A stretch of 64,000 bases of DNA from Thermobaculum terrenum ATCC BAA-798 (GTDB lineage Bacteria; Chloroflexota; Chloroflexia; Thermobaculales; Thermobaculaceae): NCBI RefSeq assembly GCF_000025005.1, contig NC_013526.1:372001-436000 (forward strand). The letters run 5' to 3'. A program made the translations under genes and the position numbers. Below, in pieces: positions 24,953-34,129 of this stretch. Each line of letters starts with the position of its first letter. The first letter of the stretch is position 1. The notes under the pieces are model-generated. The model was not told where the DNA came from and ran no database searches. It worked only from the letters and a program-made list of their open reading frames with translations.

Positions 24953-25709
24953 GGTAGCTACCTCCTGTCTCGAGTTCTCCTCCTGTGTAGTGGACGAACA
25001 CCTTGTCGAGCGTCGCTTCGGGATCGCCGATGGACGCCTTCAGCTCCGCGGGCGTGCCTATGGCGGCGATGTTGCCCAGGTGCATGATCGCTATGCGGCG
25101 ACACAGGCCGTCCGCCTCCTCCATGTAGTGGGTGGTCAGCAGGATCGTCATCCCGAACTCCTCCCGCAGCCGCATGATGTGCCCCCACACCGCGGCGCGC
25201 GCCACGGGGTCGAGCCCTATGGTGGGCTCGTCCAGGAAGAGGACCGTGGGCTGATGGAGCATGGACTGGGCGATCTCGAGCCTGCGGATCATGCCGCCCG
25301 AGTAGGTGCGCACCAGGCGATCGGCAGCCTCCTCCAGCCCCATGAACTTGAGGGCCTCGCGGATGCGCCCCTCGCGCTCGCGCCTGGGGATGTCGTACAG
25401 CTTGGCGAACACCAGCAGGTTCTCGTAGCCGGTCAGCGAGCCGTCGGCCGAGAGGGCCTGCGGCACGTAGCCTATTATCCGGCGCACCATGGTGGCGTGG
25501 CGCACCACGTCGTATCCGCCTATGGAGGCGCGCCCAGCATCCGGCGGCAGGAGGGTGGTGAGCATCTTGATGGTCGTGCTCTTGCCGGCGCCGTTGGGCC
25601 CAAGCAGGCCGAACACCTCGCCGGCTTCCACGTGGAAGGAGATCGAGTTGACCGCGCGCACCTCCCCAAAGGACTTGCTGAGGCCGTCTACCTGTATGAT
25701 GGCGGTCAT
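24909..25709 (-). CDS. ABC transporter ATP-binding protein (DrrA/CcmA-like)
   Basis: 266 residues. Walker A is LLGPNGAGKST, signature TYSGGMIRRLEIAQ (a DrrA-type variant of LSGGQ), Walker B VLFLDEP and switch His LTTHYMEEAD. The DrrA-type C-terminal tail region (TPAELKASIGDPEATLDKVFVHYTG) is present. The last 44 bases overlap the permease gene, so the basic C-terminus (EASRARRTARRLG) may be a by-product of the overlap. Antibiotic or lipid export is the usual role. Confidence 0.92.
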   Translation of the reverse strand: MTAIIQVDGLSKSFGEVRAVNSISFHVEAGEVFGLLGPNGAGKSTTIKMLTTLLPPDAGRASIGGYDVVRHATMVRRIIGYVPQALSADGSLTGYENLLVFAKLYDIPRREREGRIREALKFMGLEEAADRLVRTYSGGMIRRLEIAQSMLHQPTVLFLDEPTIGLDPVARAAVWGHIMRLREEFGMTILLTTHYMEEADGLCRRIAIMHLGNIAAIGTPAELKASIGDPEATLDKVFVHYTGGELETGGSYREASRARRTARRLG

Positions 25710-26004
25710 GTGCCCTCCTCTGCTGAAACATTAAGCCTTTTAACCTTACGGTATTTTGACACTACTTGAAGAAACATGCAAGAGGGGAGGCCGGGACAGC
25801 TGCACGTGCTCGGGAGGCTCCGGCATGTCGCCGCGATCGGTAGGGAGCCGGGCGCAAATTGATATATTATATAAAATATGTGAAAAATAGACCTGCAAGT
25901 CGACGCCAAAATGGGGCAAAATATGTACTCGATGGCTAATTTCGTGATAAAGTATCACAAAGCAAACAAAAACTAACAGCTAATCTATCAGCGGGAGGTC
26001 TGCC
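25710..26004. promoter_or_regulatory. AT-rich divergent region upstream of the rhamnose operon
   Basis: The 295 bases between the ABC exporter and rhaB include a strongly AT-rich stretch (25857-25980). A perfect dyad GTGATA-AAG-TATCAC lies at 25944-25958, about 45 bases before the rhaB start. It is a candidate site for a rhamnose regulator, none of which is encoded nearby. TTGATA at about 25860 is followed by TATA-rich DNA, but no -35/-10 pair with good spacing is clear. Confidence 0.45.
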
Positions 26005-27486
26005 TTGGGAGGAGTCGCCAGCTACGTGGGGGTTGATCTCGGTGCCGAGAGCGGTCGCGTCCTGCTGGGCGAGCTCGAGGGCGATCGCTTCTCCGTCCGC
26101 GAGGTGCACAGGTTCGCTAACGTCCCCGTTCGCCTGCCCGATGGCCTGCACTGGGATATCCTGCACATCTATCGGCAGGTGCTCGAGGGCGTATCCAAGG
26201 CCCTGCGCGCCGCAAGCGGCGAGGTGAGGAGCCTGGGGGTGGACTCCTGGGCCGTGGACTACGGCCTGCTGGACTCCCGATGCGCCCTGATCTCCAATCC
26301 CTACCACTACCGGGATGCGCGCACCGAGGGCATGATGGAGCGGGCATTCGAGCGCCTGCCACGGAGCGAGATCTTCCGTCGGACCGGGATCCAGTTCATG
26401 CCGATCAACACCCTGTACCAGCTGTTGGCGGAGGCCTCCCATCCCGAGATCTCCCTAGCGCAGCACTTCTTGATGATCCCCGACCTGCTCAACTTCTGGC
26501 TGACCGGGGTCATGGCTTCGGAGTACACCAACGCCACGACCACCCAGCTGTTCTCGGCGCGCGACCGCGCGTGGGACCTGGAGCTGATAGAGCTGATGGG
26601 GATCCCGTCGCGGATCTTCGGGGAGGTCGTGGCGCCCGGCACTCGCCTGGGTACGCTGAGGGACGAGGTGGGGAGGGAGCTTGGGGCTCATGGGCAGCTC
26701 GAGGTCGTGGCGGTGGCCTCGCACGACACGGCCAGCGCCGTGGTGGCCGTGCCCGCCGAGAGCGATAGCTTCGCCTACATCTCGAGCGGTACGTGGTCGC
26801 TGGTGGGCACGGAGCTGGCGGAGCCCCTCCTCGATGAGCCCGCCCTTCGCTACAACTTCACGAACGAGGGGGGCTACGGGGGCACGGTCCGCTTCCTGCG
26901 CAACGTCATGGGGCTGTGGATCGTGCAGGAGTGTCGGCGTGCCTGGGAGCGCGAGGGGGAAGTGCTGGATTACGACGCCCTCATGGCGGAGGCTGGCCGG
27001 GCCCAGGGCATGGTGGCCTTCATAGATCCGGACGCTCCCGAGTTCCTGCGCCCCGGGGACATGCCTTCCAGGGTGGTGGATTTCTGTCGACGGACGGGGC
27101 AGAGGCCGCCGAGCACCCGCGGCGAGGTGGTACGTTGCGTCCTGGAGAGCCTGGCGCTGAAGTACAGGTGGGTGGTGGAGCGCCTGGTGGAGGTCACGGG
27201 GCGCGAGGTCTCCGCGCTCCACGTGGTGGGAGGCGGCAGCCGCAACGCCCTCCTCTGCCAGTACACCGCCGACGCGCTCGGCATGGAGGTGATAGCCGGG
27301 CCGGTGGAGGCCACGGCGCTGGGCAACATCGCGGTGCAGGCCCTGGGTGGGCACGACCTGCGGGAGATACGGCAGGTCATCAGGGGATCGGTGAGTCTCA
27401 GGAGCTACGAGCCCTCTCCCGAGCGCGGCCTATGGGAGGAGGGCTATCAGAGGTTCCTGTCAATACTGCAGCACACGGAGGAATAA
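26005..27486 (+). CDS. rhaB: L-rhamnulokinase RhaB
   Basis: 493 residues of the FGGY sugar-kinase fold. The ATP site opens with YVGVDLGAESGRVLLGELEGD; then SLGVDSWAVDYGLLD, YHYRDARTEGMME, the RhaB-type FRRTGIQFMPINTLYQLLAE, SHDTASAVVAVPA, and HVVGGGSRNALLCQYTADALGMEVIAGPVEATALGNI. It phosphorylates L-rhamnulose. The start is TTG at 26005 with GGGAGG 6 bases upstream. It is followed by rhaI after one base, making it the first gene of the rhamnose operon even though its reaction is the second step. Confidence 0.93.
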   Translation: MGGVASYVGVDLGAESGRVLLGELEGDRFSVREVHRFANVPVRLPDGLHWDILHIYRQVLEGVSKALRAASGEVRSLGVDSWAVDYGLLDSRCALISNPYHYRDARTEGMMERAFERLPRSEIFRRTGIQFMPINTLYQLLAEASHPEISLAQHFLMIPDLLNFWLTGVMASEYTNATTTQLFSARDRAWDLELIELMGIPSRIFGEVVAPGTRLGTLRDEVGRELGAHGQLEVVAVASHDTASAVVAVPAESDSFAYISSGTWSLVGTELAEPLLDEPALRYNFTNEGGYGGTVRFLRNVMGLWIVQECRRAWEREGEVLDYDALMAEAGRAQGMVAFIDPDAPEFLRPGDMPSRVVDFCRRTGQRPPSTRGEVVRCVLESLALKYRWVVERLVEVTGREVSALHVVGGGSRNALLCQYTADALGMEVIAGPVEATALGNIAVQALGGHDLREIRQVIRGSVSLRSYEPSPERGLWEEGYQRFLSILQHTEE

Positions 27487-27487
27487 G

Positions 27488-28714
27488 ATGCCAGGTGGAG
27501 ATCTCGACAGAAGCTATCAGGAACTTAGAGGCAGGTTGGAGGAGAAGGGTATCGATGTGGACGGGGTGGAGGCCAAGCTGAGGGCGCAGCGCGTGGAGAC
27601 GCCCTCCTGGGCGTACGGCAACTCGGGCACGCGCTTCAAGGTCTTCCCCCAGCCGGGGGTGCCCCGCAACCCGTTCGAGAAGTTCGAGGATGCGGCGCAG
27701 GTGCACCGGCACACGGGGATATGCCCCTCGGTGGCGGTGCACATCCCCTGGGACAAGGTAGATGACTACGGGGAGCTGGCCTCCTTCGCAGGTTCCCTGG
27801 GGATGAGGATCGGGGCGATCAACCCCAACCTGTTCCAGGACGAGGACTACAAGCTGGGCAGCGTGACCCATCCGGATCCCAGAGTGCGGCGGAAAGCCAC
27901 GGACCACCTGCTGGAGTGCATAGAGATAGGGCGCCAGGTGGGTTCGGACATCCAGTCGCTGTGGTTTGCCGATGGCACCAACTACGCCGGCCAGGACTCC
28001 TTCGTGGAGAGGCGTCATAGGATGCTCGAGTGCCTGCGGGAGGCGTACGCGGCCATGCCCGAGGGCATGCGGATGCTCCTGGAGTACAAGTTCTACGAGC
28101 CAGCGTTCTACCACACCGATCTGGCCGACTGGGGGCAGTCGCTGCTGATGTGCCAGAAGCTCGGCGATAGGGCGCAGGTGCTGGTGGACCTGGGACACCA
28201 TGCGCTGGGCACCAACGTCGAGCAGATAGTTGCCACGCTGTTGGACGAGGACCGCCTCGGAGGGTTCCACTTCAACGCCCGCCGGTATGGCGATGACGAC
28301 CTCATCGTCGGGTCGACCAATCCCTTCGAGCTGTTCCTGATCTACGTGGAGCTCGTGGACGCCGAGCGCAGGGGGGCTCGTGTGGATCGGGTAGCCTATA
28401 TGATAGACCAGTCGCACAACATCGAGCCGAAGATCGAGGGGATGATCATCAGCGTGATGCAGCTGCAGGAGTCCTACGCCCGCGCCCTGGTGGTGGACTG
28501 GCGGGAGCTGGAGGACGCCCGCCGCAGCGGTGACGTGCTGCGGGCCTACAGGGTGCTGCAGGATGCCTACCAGACGGACGTCCGCCCACTCTGTGCGGTG
28601 GTCAGGCAACAGCTGGGGGCTTCCGCCGACCCTGTGGGGGCTTTCAGGGCCAGCGGCTACATGGAGAAGATCGCCAGCGAGCGCCAGGGTGGCGTGCAGA
28701 TGAGCTGGACATAA
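27488..28714 (+). CDS. rhaI: L-rhamnose isomerase (RhaI type)
   Basis: 408 residues of the RhaI-type TIM-barrel isomerase, unlike the E. coli RhaA sequence. Motifs are VETPSWAYGNSGTRFKVFPQPG, LWFADGTNYAGQDSF, LLEYKFYEPAFYHTDLADWG (metal-binding Glu and Asp), VLVDLGHHALGTNVEQI, GGFHFNARRYGDDDL and YMIDQSHNIEPKIEGMI. It interconverts L-rhamnose and L-rhamnulose with Mn2+ or another divalent metal. ATG follows GGAGGAATAAG within the end of rhaB. Confidence 0.93.
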   Translation: MPGGDLDRSYQELRGRLEEKGIDVDGVEAKLRAQRVETPSWAYGNSGTRFKVFPQPGVPRNPFEKFEDAAQVHRHTGICPSVAVHIPWDKVDDYGELASFAGSLGMRIGAINPNLFQDEDYKLGSVTHPDPRVRRKATDHLLECIEIGRQVGSDIQSLWFADGTNYAGQDSFVERRHRMLECLREAYAAMPEGMRMLLEYKFYEPAFYHTDLADWGQSLLMCQKLGDRAQVLVDLGHHALGTNVEQIVATLLDEDRLGGFHFNARRYGDDDLIVGSTNPFELFLIYVELVDAERRGARVDRVAYMIDQSHNIEPKIEGMIISVMQLQESYARALVVDWRELEDARRSGDVLRAYRVLQDAYQTDVRPLCAVVRQQLGASADPVGAFRASGYMEKIASERQGGVQMSWT

Positions 28715-28733
28715 AACGAGAGAGGGGATAGGA

Positions 28734-30809
28734 ATGCGGACGGAGACACACGACATCAGGGTAGAGGATCTATGGAAGGATGAGGAAGTTGAGGGGGAGG
28801 GAGAGCTGGAGCGGTTGGTGTACCGGTCAAGGCTGCTTGGAGCCAACCGTGCGGTGGCCAACTACGGGGGAGGCAACACCTCCAGCAAGGTGATGTGGAC
28901 CGATCACTTGGGTCGGGAGGTGGAGGTGCTGTGGGTGAAGGCTTCCGGCAGCGACCTGGCGACGATCACTCCTGAGGGCTTTGCTGGGCTGAGGCTTGGG
29001 GAGGTGCTGGCGCTGCTTGACAGGGAGGCGATGACGGACGAGGAGATGGTGAGCTACCTGGGCAAGTGCCAGTTGGAGCCTGGGATGCCCAGGCCCTCCA
29101 TCGAGACGCTGCTGCACGCGTTCGTGCCCCACAGGTGCGTGGACCACACGCACCCGGATGCGATCAACATGATCTGCTGTGCGGAGCACGGGCAGGAGTT
29201 GGCCAAGGAGTGCTTTGGGGAGGACGCGGTGTGGATCCCGTACATGCGACCTGGTTTTACCCTGTCCAAGCAGGTGGCGGAGGCTGTGAGGGAGCATCCT
29301 GAGGCCAAGCTGGTGCTATTGGCCAAACATGGGTTGGTGACCTGGGGGGAGGACAGCAAAGAGAGCTACCACAGGACGATCGAGGCGGTCAATCGGGCGG
29401 CGGAGTTTGTGATGGCGCGCAGTGCTGGCAGGCGGGTGTTTGGGGGGCTGCGTGGGCAGGTGTTGGAGGAGGAGCGAGCGCGGGAGCTGCTGGTGGAGGT
29501 GCTGCCGCACATCAGGGGGGAGGTATCTGTCACCGGTAGCAAGATCCTGCGAGTGGACAGGAGTCCCGAGGTGCTGGAGTTCGTGGATGGGGTGGAGTCG
29601 AGGGAGCTGTCGCAGGTGGGAGCGGCCTGTCCGGACCACCTGGTGCACACGAAGATGCGGCCTTTGTGGGTGGACTACACTCCTGGGGAGGACGTGTGTG
29701 AGCTGATCAGGCGCGTGAGGGAGGGGATACGGAGGTACAGGCAGGAGTACGAGGAGTACTTTCGGCGGCACAGCAGCGGGTGGGAGAGGATGATGGATCC
29801 CAATCCCCGGGTGATCCTGCTGGCGCACGTGGGGATGGTGACGGTAGGAGGGGATGTGAGGAGTGCGGAGCTGGCCAGGGATCTGTACCACAGGGCGATA
29901 GAGGTGATGCGTGGGGCCAGTGGGATGGACAGGTTCGTGTCGCTGACGGAGGAGGAGTCGTTTGCAATCGAGTACTGGCCGTTGGAGCAGTACAAGCTGA
30001 CGCTGTTGCCGGCACGGAGGGAGCTAGCGGGGCAGGTGGCGTACGTGACGGGTGGAGCTGGGGGCATAGGGAGCGCGATCTGCCGGTTGCTGGCGCAGGA
30101 GGGGGCGAGCGTGGTGGTGGCCGATCTGGATGAGGAGGGAGGCAAGGCCGTGGCTCGGGAGCTTGGGCAGCCATCGATCGGGGTGTGGGTGGACGTGACG
30201 GACGAGGGGGCAGTGGCGGAGTCGTTTCGGAGGGCGGTGCTGGAGTACGGGGGAGTGGACATAGTGGTGTCCAATGCCGGGCTGGCGTCGAGTGCGCCGG
30301 TGGAGGAGACGACGGTGGAGTTGTGGGAGAAGAACCATGAGGTGTTGGCCAAGGGGTACTTTGTGGTGTCGCGGGAGGCGTTCAGGCTGTGGAAGCGGCA
30401 GGGAGTGGGAGGCAGCCTGGTGTACATAGCGTCGAAGAACGGGTTGGTATCAGGGAAGAACGCCTCGGCGTACTCCTCTGCGAAGGCTGCGGAGCTGCAC
30501 CTGGCGAGGTGTCTGGCGGACGAGGGGGGAGCGTACGGGATAAGGGTGAACACGGTCAATCCGGATGCGGTGCTGCAGGGGTCGAGGATCTGGAGCTCAT
30601 CGTGGAGGGAGGAGAGAGCGAGGGCTTATGGGATAAGGCCTGAGCAGTTGGAGGAGTACTACCGGGAGAGGACGGTGTTGAAGGTGAACATCTATCCCGA
30701 GGACGTGGCGCAGGCGGTGCTGTTCTTTGCCTCACGGAGCCGCTCGGGCAAGTCCACGGGCAACATCCTCAACGTCGACGGCGGCGTCTCCGCCGCCTAC
30801 CCAAGGTAG
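28734..30809 (+). CDS. rhaEW: Bifunctional rhamnulose-1-phosphate aldolase / L-lactaldehyde dehydrogenase (RhaEW)
   Basis: 691 residues in two domains. The class II aldolase domain (about 1-420) has NYGGGNTSSKV, VKASGSDLATI, and zinc-site HTHPDAINMICC with LLAKHGLVTWG. The C-terminal SDR domain (about 430-691) has VTGGAGGIGSAICRLL, VSNAGLAS, the YSSAKAAE active-site segment and GNILNVDGG. It would split rhamnulose-1-phosphate into DHAP and L-lactaldehyde and oxidise the latter to L-lactate. From the start to about 30725 the coding strand is unusually G-rich and C-poor; the last 80 bases return to normal composition. Confidence 0.93.
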   Translation: MRTETHDIRVEDLWKDEEVEGEGELERLVYRSRLLGANRAVANYGGGNTSSKVMWTDHLGREVEVLWVKASGSDLATITPEGFAGLRLGEVLALLDREAMTDEEMVSYLGKCQLEPGMPRPSIETLLHAFVPHRCVDHTHPDAINMICCAEHGQELAKECFGEDAVWIPYMRPGFTLSKQVAEAVREHPEAKLVLLAKHGLVTWGEDSKESYHRTIEAVNRAAEFVMARSAGRRVFGGLRGQVLEEERARELLVEVLPHIRGEVSVTGSKILRVDRSPEVLEFVDGVESRELSQVGAACPDHLVHTKMRPLWVDYTPGEDVCELIRRVREGIRRYRQEYEEYFRRHSSGWERMMDPNPRVILLAHVGMVTVGGDVRSAELARDLYHRAIEVMRGASGMDRFVSLTEEESFAIEYWPLEQYKLTLLPARRELAGQVAYVTGGAGGIGSAICRLLAQEGASVVVADLDEEGGKAVARELGQPSIGVWVDVTDEGAVAESFRRAVLEYGGVDIVVSNAGLASSAPVEETTVELWEKNHEVLAKGYFVVSREAFRLWKRQGVGGSLVYIASKNGLVSGKNASAYSSAKAAELHLARCLADEGGAYGIRVNTVNPDAVLQGSRIWSSSWREERARAYGIRPEQLEEYYRERTVLKVNIYPEDVAQAVLFFASRSRSGKSTGNILNVDGGVSAAYPR

Positions 30810-30813
30810 TCCC

Positions 30814-31407
30814 ATGCCGGACGCCAAGGTATTCGCGGATCGGGCTGCCGCCGTGGGCTGCCAGGTGTCGTTGGCTGGCCCGGCGGACGTGGACGCCGTG
30901 GTGGGGGTGGTGGTCGCCGAGATGGAGACGACCGCCACCGATGCCTGCACGCTCAGCGCCCGGGCGGCCCTCATGCTGCCCGAGCTCGCCGACGCCCTGA
31001 GCGAGGGGGGAGCTGACGTCTGCATTGCCGAGGAGCTGGCGGCGGGGCTCTCCACTCGCGAGCTGGCCGAGCGCCTGGCGGGCAGGGTCGGGGTGGTGGC
31101 CGCGGAGGCGGGCGTCGTGGAGACCGGCTCGGTGCTGCCGTCCGACGACACGCTGCCCGCCAGGCTGACCGGCATGCTTTCGGAGTCGGTCGTGGTGCTG
31201 CTGCCCTCGTCGCGGCTGCTGCGAAGCCTGGATGATCTGGCCGACCTCCTGGGCCAGCTCGCGGCTCAGGGGCGCCATTTCCTGTCGCTCGTCACGGGGC
31301 CCAGCAGAACTTCTGACATCGAGCGGGTGCTGACCATAGGCGTGCAGGGCCCGCGCAGGCTCCACGTCGTGATACTGCAAGAGGAGGCAAGAGTTGGCAA
31401 CGAGTGA
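30814..31407 (+). CDS. lutC: LUD-domain protein LutC-like (lactate utilisation)
   Basis: 197 residues starting ATG 30814, four bases after rhaEW. The LUD-domain core is VVAAEAGVVETGSVLPS and SLVTGPSRTSDIERVLTIGVQGPRRLHVVIL, the highly conserved LutC C-terminus. LutABC oxidise L-lactate to pyruvate in many bacteria, and LutC is the small accessory protein. It overlaps the next gene by 14 bases. Together with rhaEW it would allow lactate from rhamnose to enter central metabolism. Confidence 0.9.
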   Translation: MPDAKVFADRAAAVGCQVSLAGPADVDAVVGVVVAEMETTATDACTLSARAALMLPELADALSEGGADVCIAEELAAGLSTRELAERLAGRVGVVAAEAGVVETGSVLPSDDTLPARLTGMLSESVVVLLPSSRLLRSLDDLADLLGQLAAQGRHFLSLVTGPSRTSDIERVLTIGVQGPRRLHVVILQEEARVGNE

Positions 31408-33697
31408 TGCTCATCAGGGATCGGTCGCGCACGAGATGCGGCCTTTCGAGGTGCGCTACCGACGGGCGCTGAGCAACCAGCAGCTGGAGCGCAATCTGCT
31501 GAACTTCCAGCGCTCCTGGAGGACCGCGCGAGATGCCGTGTGGAATGAGTACGCCGAGTCGGGGATGGCGCCCCAACCTGCTGGCGCCCCCAACGCCAAC
31601 CCCCTGGCGTCCCTTGGTGACTCGCCGGGAGACCGCCTCTTTAGGTCCCTGCGGGATCAGATGGCGGCTATCAAGGATGAGGTGATCGACCACCTCGAGG
31701 AGTACATCGACCAATTTACTCAGGCTGCGGAGCGCAACGGGGTGCGGGTGTACCGTGCAGCTACGGCGGATGACGCCAATCGCTACGTCCTAGAGCTGTG
31801 CAGGGATAGAGGCATCCGGCACGTCGTCAAATCCAAGAGCATGGTCTCCGAGGAGATAGAGCTCAACGCCGCCCTCGAGGGTGCGGGCATCAGGGTGGTG
31901 GAGACCGACCTCGGCGAGTGGGTGGCGCAGCTCAGCCACGAGCGCCCATCCCACATGGTGCTGCCGATCATCCACAAAAACCGCGTGCAGGTGGGCGACC
32001 TCTTCTCGGCCTACACCGGCCGTCAGATCAGCCGCCAGGACATAGGCGAGCAGGTGAGGGTGGCCCGCAGCGAGCTGCGCCAGGAGTTCCTAGCTGCCGG
32101 CATGGGCATCACGGGCGCCAACGCCGTGGTGGCCGACGTCGGCGCGATCATGCTGGTGACGAACGAGGGCAACGCCCGGCTGGTGACCTCGCTGCCCAAA
32201 GTGCACGTCGTGCTGGTGGGCGTGGAGAAGATGGTGCCGAACTTCGCGGCGGCCATGCTGCAGGTGAGGCTGCTGGCGCGCTCCGCCACGGCCCAGCCTA
32301 TAACCGCCTACACCACCTTCATCAACGGCCCATCCGAGCCGGGCAGGGAGATGCACGTCGTGCTGCTCGACAACGGCCGAAGCACCATGCGCGCCACGCC
32401 CCTCATCCGGGACGCCCTGCGGTGCATCCGCTGCGCCGCCTGCGCCAACGTCTGCCCGCCGTACGCGGTGGTGGGTGGGCACGTGTTCGGGCACATCTAC
32501 TCCGGCGCCATAGGGCTGGTCAACACCCCTTACCACCACGGGCTGGAGGCGGATGCAGGGTCCCAGAGCCTGTGCGTGTCCTGCAACGCCTGCGCCACCG
32601 TGTGCCCCGTGGGCATCCCGCTGCCGCAGCAGATCCTGGAGGTAAGGACCGAGGTTGTTCGCCGGTTGGGGCTGCCCCTGCCCGTGCGGCTGGCGCTCGA
32701 GCTGTGGTCCCGCCCGCGGCTGGCGCAGCCCCTGTTGCGCCTGGCGGGGCAGTTGGTGCGCCCGCTGTCGAGCGGGGGCATGCTCCGGCTGGGTAGGCTG
32801 GGCCTGGATCGCCTGCAGGTATCGCGGCAGCAGCTGTCGTGGCGTACCCCTCCCACGGTCGCGGGCACGCCGGCCAGGGACCTGCTGCGCCCAGGTCGCT
32901 CCGAGGCCGCACTACCCAACGACGCGCAGGGCCTCAGGGTAGCCTACTTCATCCAGTGCGTCACCGACTGGTTCGCCCCCCAGATGGCCGTCGCGATCGC
33001 CAAGGTGCTGAGGGCGCTGGGTGTGGAGCTGGTCGTGCCGCAGCCCCAGCACTGCTGCGGCCTGCCGGCCTTCGATGCCGGCGATCGCGACACCGCGCGG
33101 AGGATGGCCCAACAAACGATCGAGACCCTCGAGCGGGTGGATGCGGACTACATACTCACCGGCGGCACCAGCTGCGTGGTCTGCATGCTGCACGAGTACG
33201 AGCGCATCTTCGAGGACGAGCCCGCGTGGCGGGAGCGCGCCCAGCGGCTGGCGCGCAAGGTAGTCGACTTCACGACCTTCCTGGTGGAGGTCGCGCGGCT
33301 ACGACCTGGGACCCTGAACGCCCCACCGGGGCTGGGCAGGGTGACCTACCACAACTTCTGCCAGTCGCTCAACGTGCTCGGCCTCAGGGAAGCCCCCATC
33401 AAGCTGATCAGGGATATCCTGGGCCTGGAGTACGTGGAGCTGCCCGAGGCCAACGTCTGCTGCGGTTTCGGAGGCTCCACGTCCATCACCCACCCCGAGG
33501 TGGCCTCCCACATCCTGCGCCGCAAGCTGGAGAACGTCGCCTCCACGGGCGCTGACGTGCTCGTCACCGACAACCCCGGGTGCATACTGCACATGAAAGG
33601 GGGCCTGGACGCCGCGGGCAACGGCCACGTGCGCGTGATGCATACGGCCGAGCTCGTGGCTGAGTGCCTGCCCCGTGGGCTGGGGCACGGCGCGTAA
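31394..33697 (+). CDS. LutB-LutA fusion: lactate utilisation iron-sulfur protein
   Basis: 767 residues with TTG start and GAGGAGG upstream. Residues 1-430 are LutB-like: LUD domain with HVVKSKSMVSEEIELNAALE and GITGANAVVADVGAIMLVTNEGN, then two CxxCxxCxxxC clusters (Cys344/347/350/354 and 394/397/400/404). Residues about 510-767 are LutA-like: two CCG motifs, QHCCGLPAFDAGD (about 553) and NVCCGFGGSTSITHPEV (about 690). In Bacillus and Shewanella these are separate proteins. The fused enzyme plus LutC should convert L-lactate to pyruvate and feed electrons to the respiratory chain. Confidence 0.9.
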   Translation: MATSDAHQGSVAHEMRPFEVRYRRALSNQQLERNLLNFQRSWRTARDAVWNEYAESGMAPQPAGAPNANPLASLGDSPGDRLFRSLRDQMAAIKDEVIDHLEEYIDQFTQAAERNGVRVYRAATADDANRYVLELCRDRGIRHVVKSKSMVSEEIELNAALEGAGIRVVETDLGEWVAQLSHERPSHMVLPIIHKNRVQVGDLFSAYTGRQISRQDIGEQVRVARSELRQEFLAAGMGITGANAVVADVGAIMLVTNEGNARLVTSLPKVHVVLVGVEKMVPNFAAAMLQVRLLARSATAQPITAYTTFINGPSEPGREMHVVLLDNGRSTMRATPLIRDALRCIRCAACANVCPPYAVVGGHVFGHIYSGAIGLVNTPYHHGLEADAGSQSLCVSCNACATVCPVGIPLPQQILEVRTEVVRRLGLPLPVRLALELWSRPRLAQPLLRLAGQLVRPLSSGGMLRLGRLGLDRLQVSRQQLSWRTPPTVAGTPARDLLRPGRSEAALPNDAQGLRVAYFIQCVTDWFAPQMAVAIAKVLRALGVELVVPQPQHCCGLPAFDAGDRDTARRMAQQTIETLERVDADYILTGGTSCVVCMLHEYERIFEDEPAWRERAQRLARKVVDFTTFLVEVARLRPGTLNAPPGLGRVTYHNFCQSLNVLGLREAPIKLIRDILGLEYVELPEANVCCGFGGSTSITHPEVASHILRRKLENVASTGADVLVTDNPGCILHMKGGLDAAGNGHVRVMHTAELVAECLPRGLGHGA

Positions 33698-33754
33698 GGC
33701 CCTGGGATGCGCCTGGGCTCCCCCGCTGCCCTCGTGAGCCCGGGATGGCCCATT

Positions 33755-33782
33755 TTGGTTTTGGCATCGAACCTGCTATAGT
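33755..33782 (+). promoter_or_regulatory. Promoter of the small-protein trio
   Basis: TTGGTT and TATAGT spaced 16 bases, with an extended TGc before the -10. The first gene of the trio starts at 33812. Confidence 0.55.
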
Positions 33783-33811
33783 ATTATGACTTGAGAGGGG
33801 TAGTAGCTAGC

Positions 33812-34129
33812 ATGAGCAACGATAGAGAGGCAAACCGACAGCAGATGGAAGAAGAGAAGAGGGCGTATCTCGTGGAGGAGCCCAGGGGCGAGCCGCTGCC
33901 GGATCTAACCCAGATGGGTGTGGACGAGGGCTCCTACGTGGAGACCCCGGATGGCGGTGAGGCCATAGTGGTGGGCGATGAGGAGCTGGCCGAGAGGCTG
34001 CAGGCCGAGGGGCTGACGGTGACCGACGCCCCAGCGGGCCACTTCGCCAACGAGGCCGGCGTCGATATCTGGGTGGATGAGGAAGGCACCGCCAGGGTGA
34101 CGAAGGAAGAGGAGGAGGCGGAGGAATGA
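33812..34129 (+). CDS. Small acidic protein, function unknown
   Basis: 105 residues, strongly acidic (roughly one third Glu/Asp). The start is full of charged residues (MSNDREANRQQMEEEKRAY), the centre has SYVETPDGGEAIVVGDEELAERLQAEGL, and the tail ends TKEEEEAEE. No domain or family recognised. The ATG at 33812 is the simplest start; the nearest purine-rich site (GAGAGGGG) is 11 bases away. Its stop overlaps the next start by four (ATGA), so the three small genes are translationally coupled. Confidence 0.6.
   Translation: MSNDREANRQQMEEEKRAYLVEEPRGEPLPDLTQMGVDEGSYVETPDGGEAIVVGDEELAERLQAEGLTVTDAPAGHFANEAGVDIWVDEEGTARVTKEEEEAEE

Noticed and set aside
24767-25731. Alternative frames overlapping the ABC exporter genes
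   Set aside because: Composition is Arg/His/Ala-rich without motifs, while the other frame carries complete ABC motifs.
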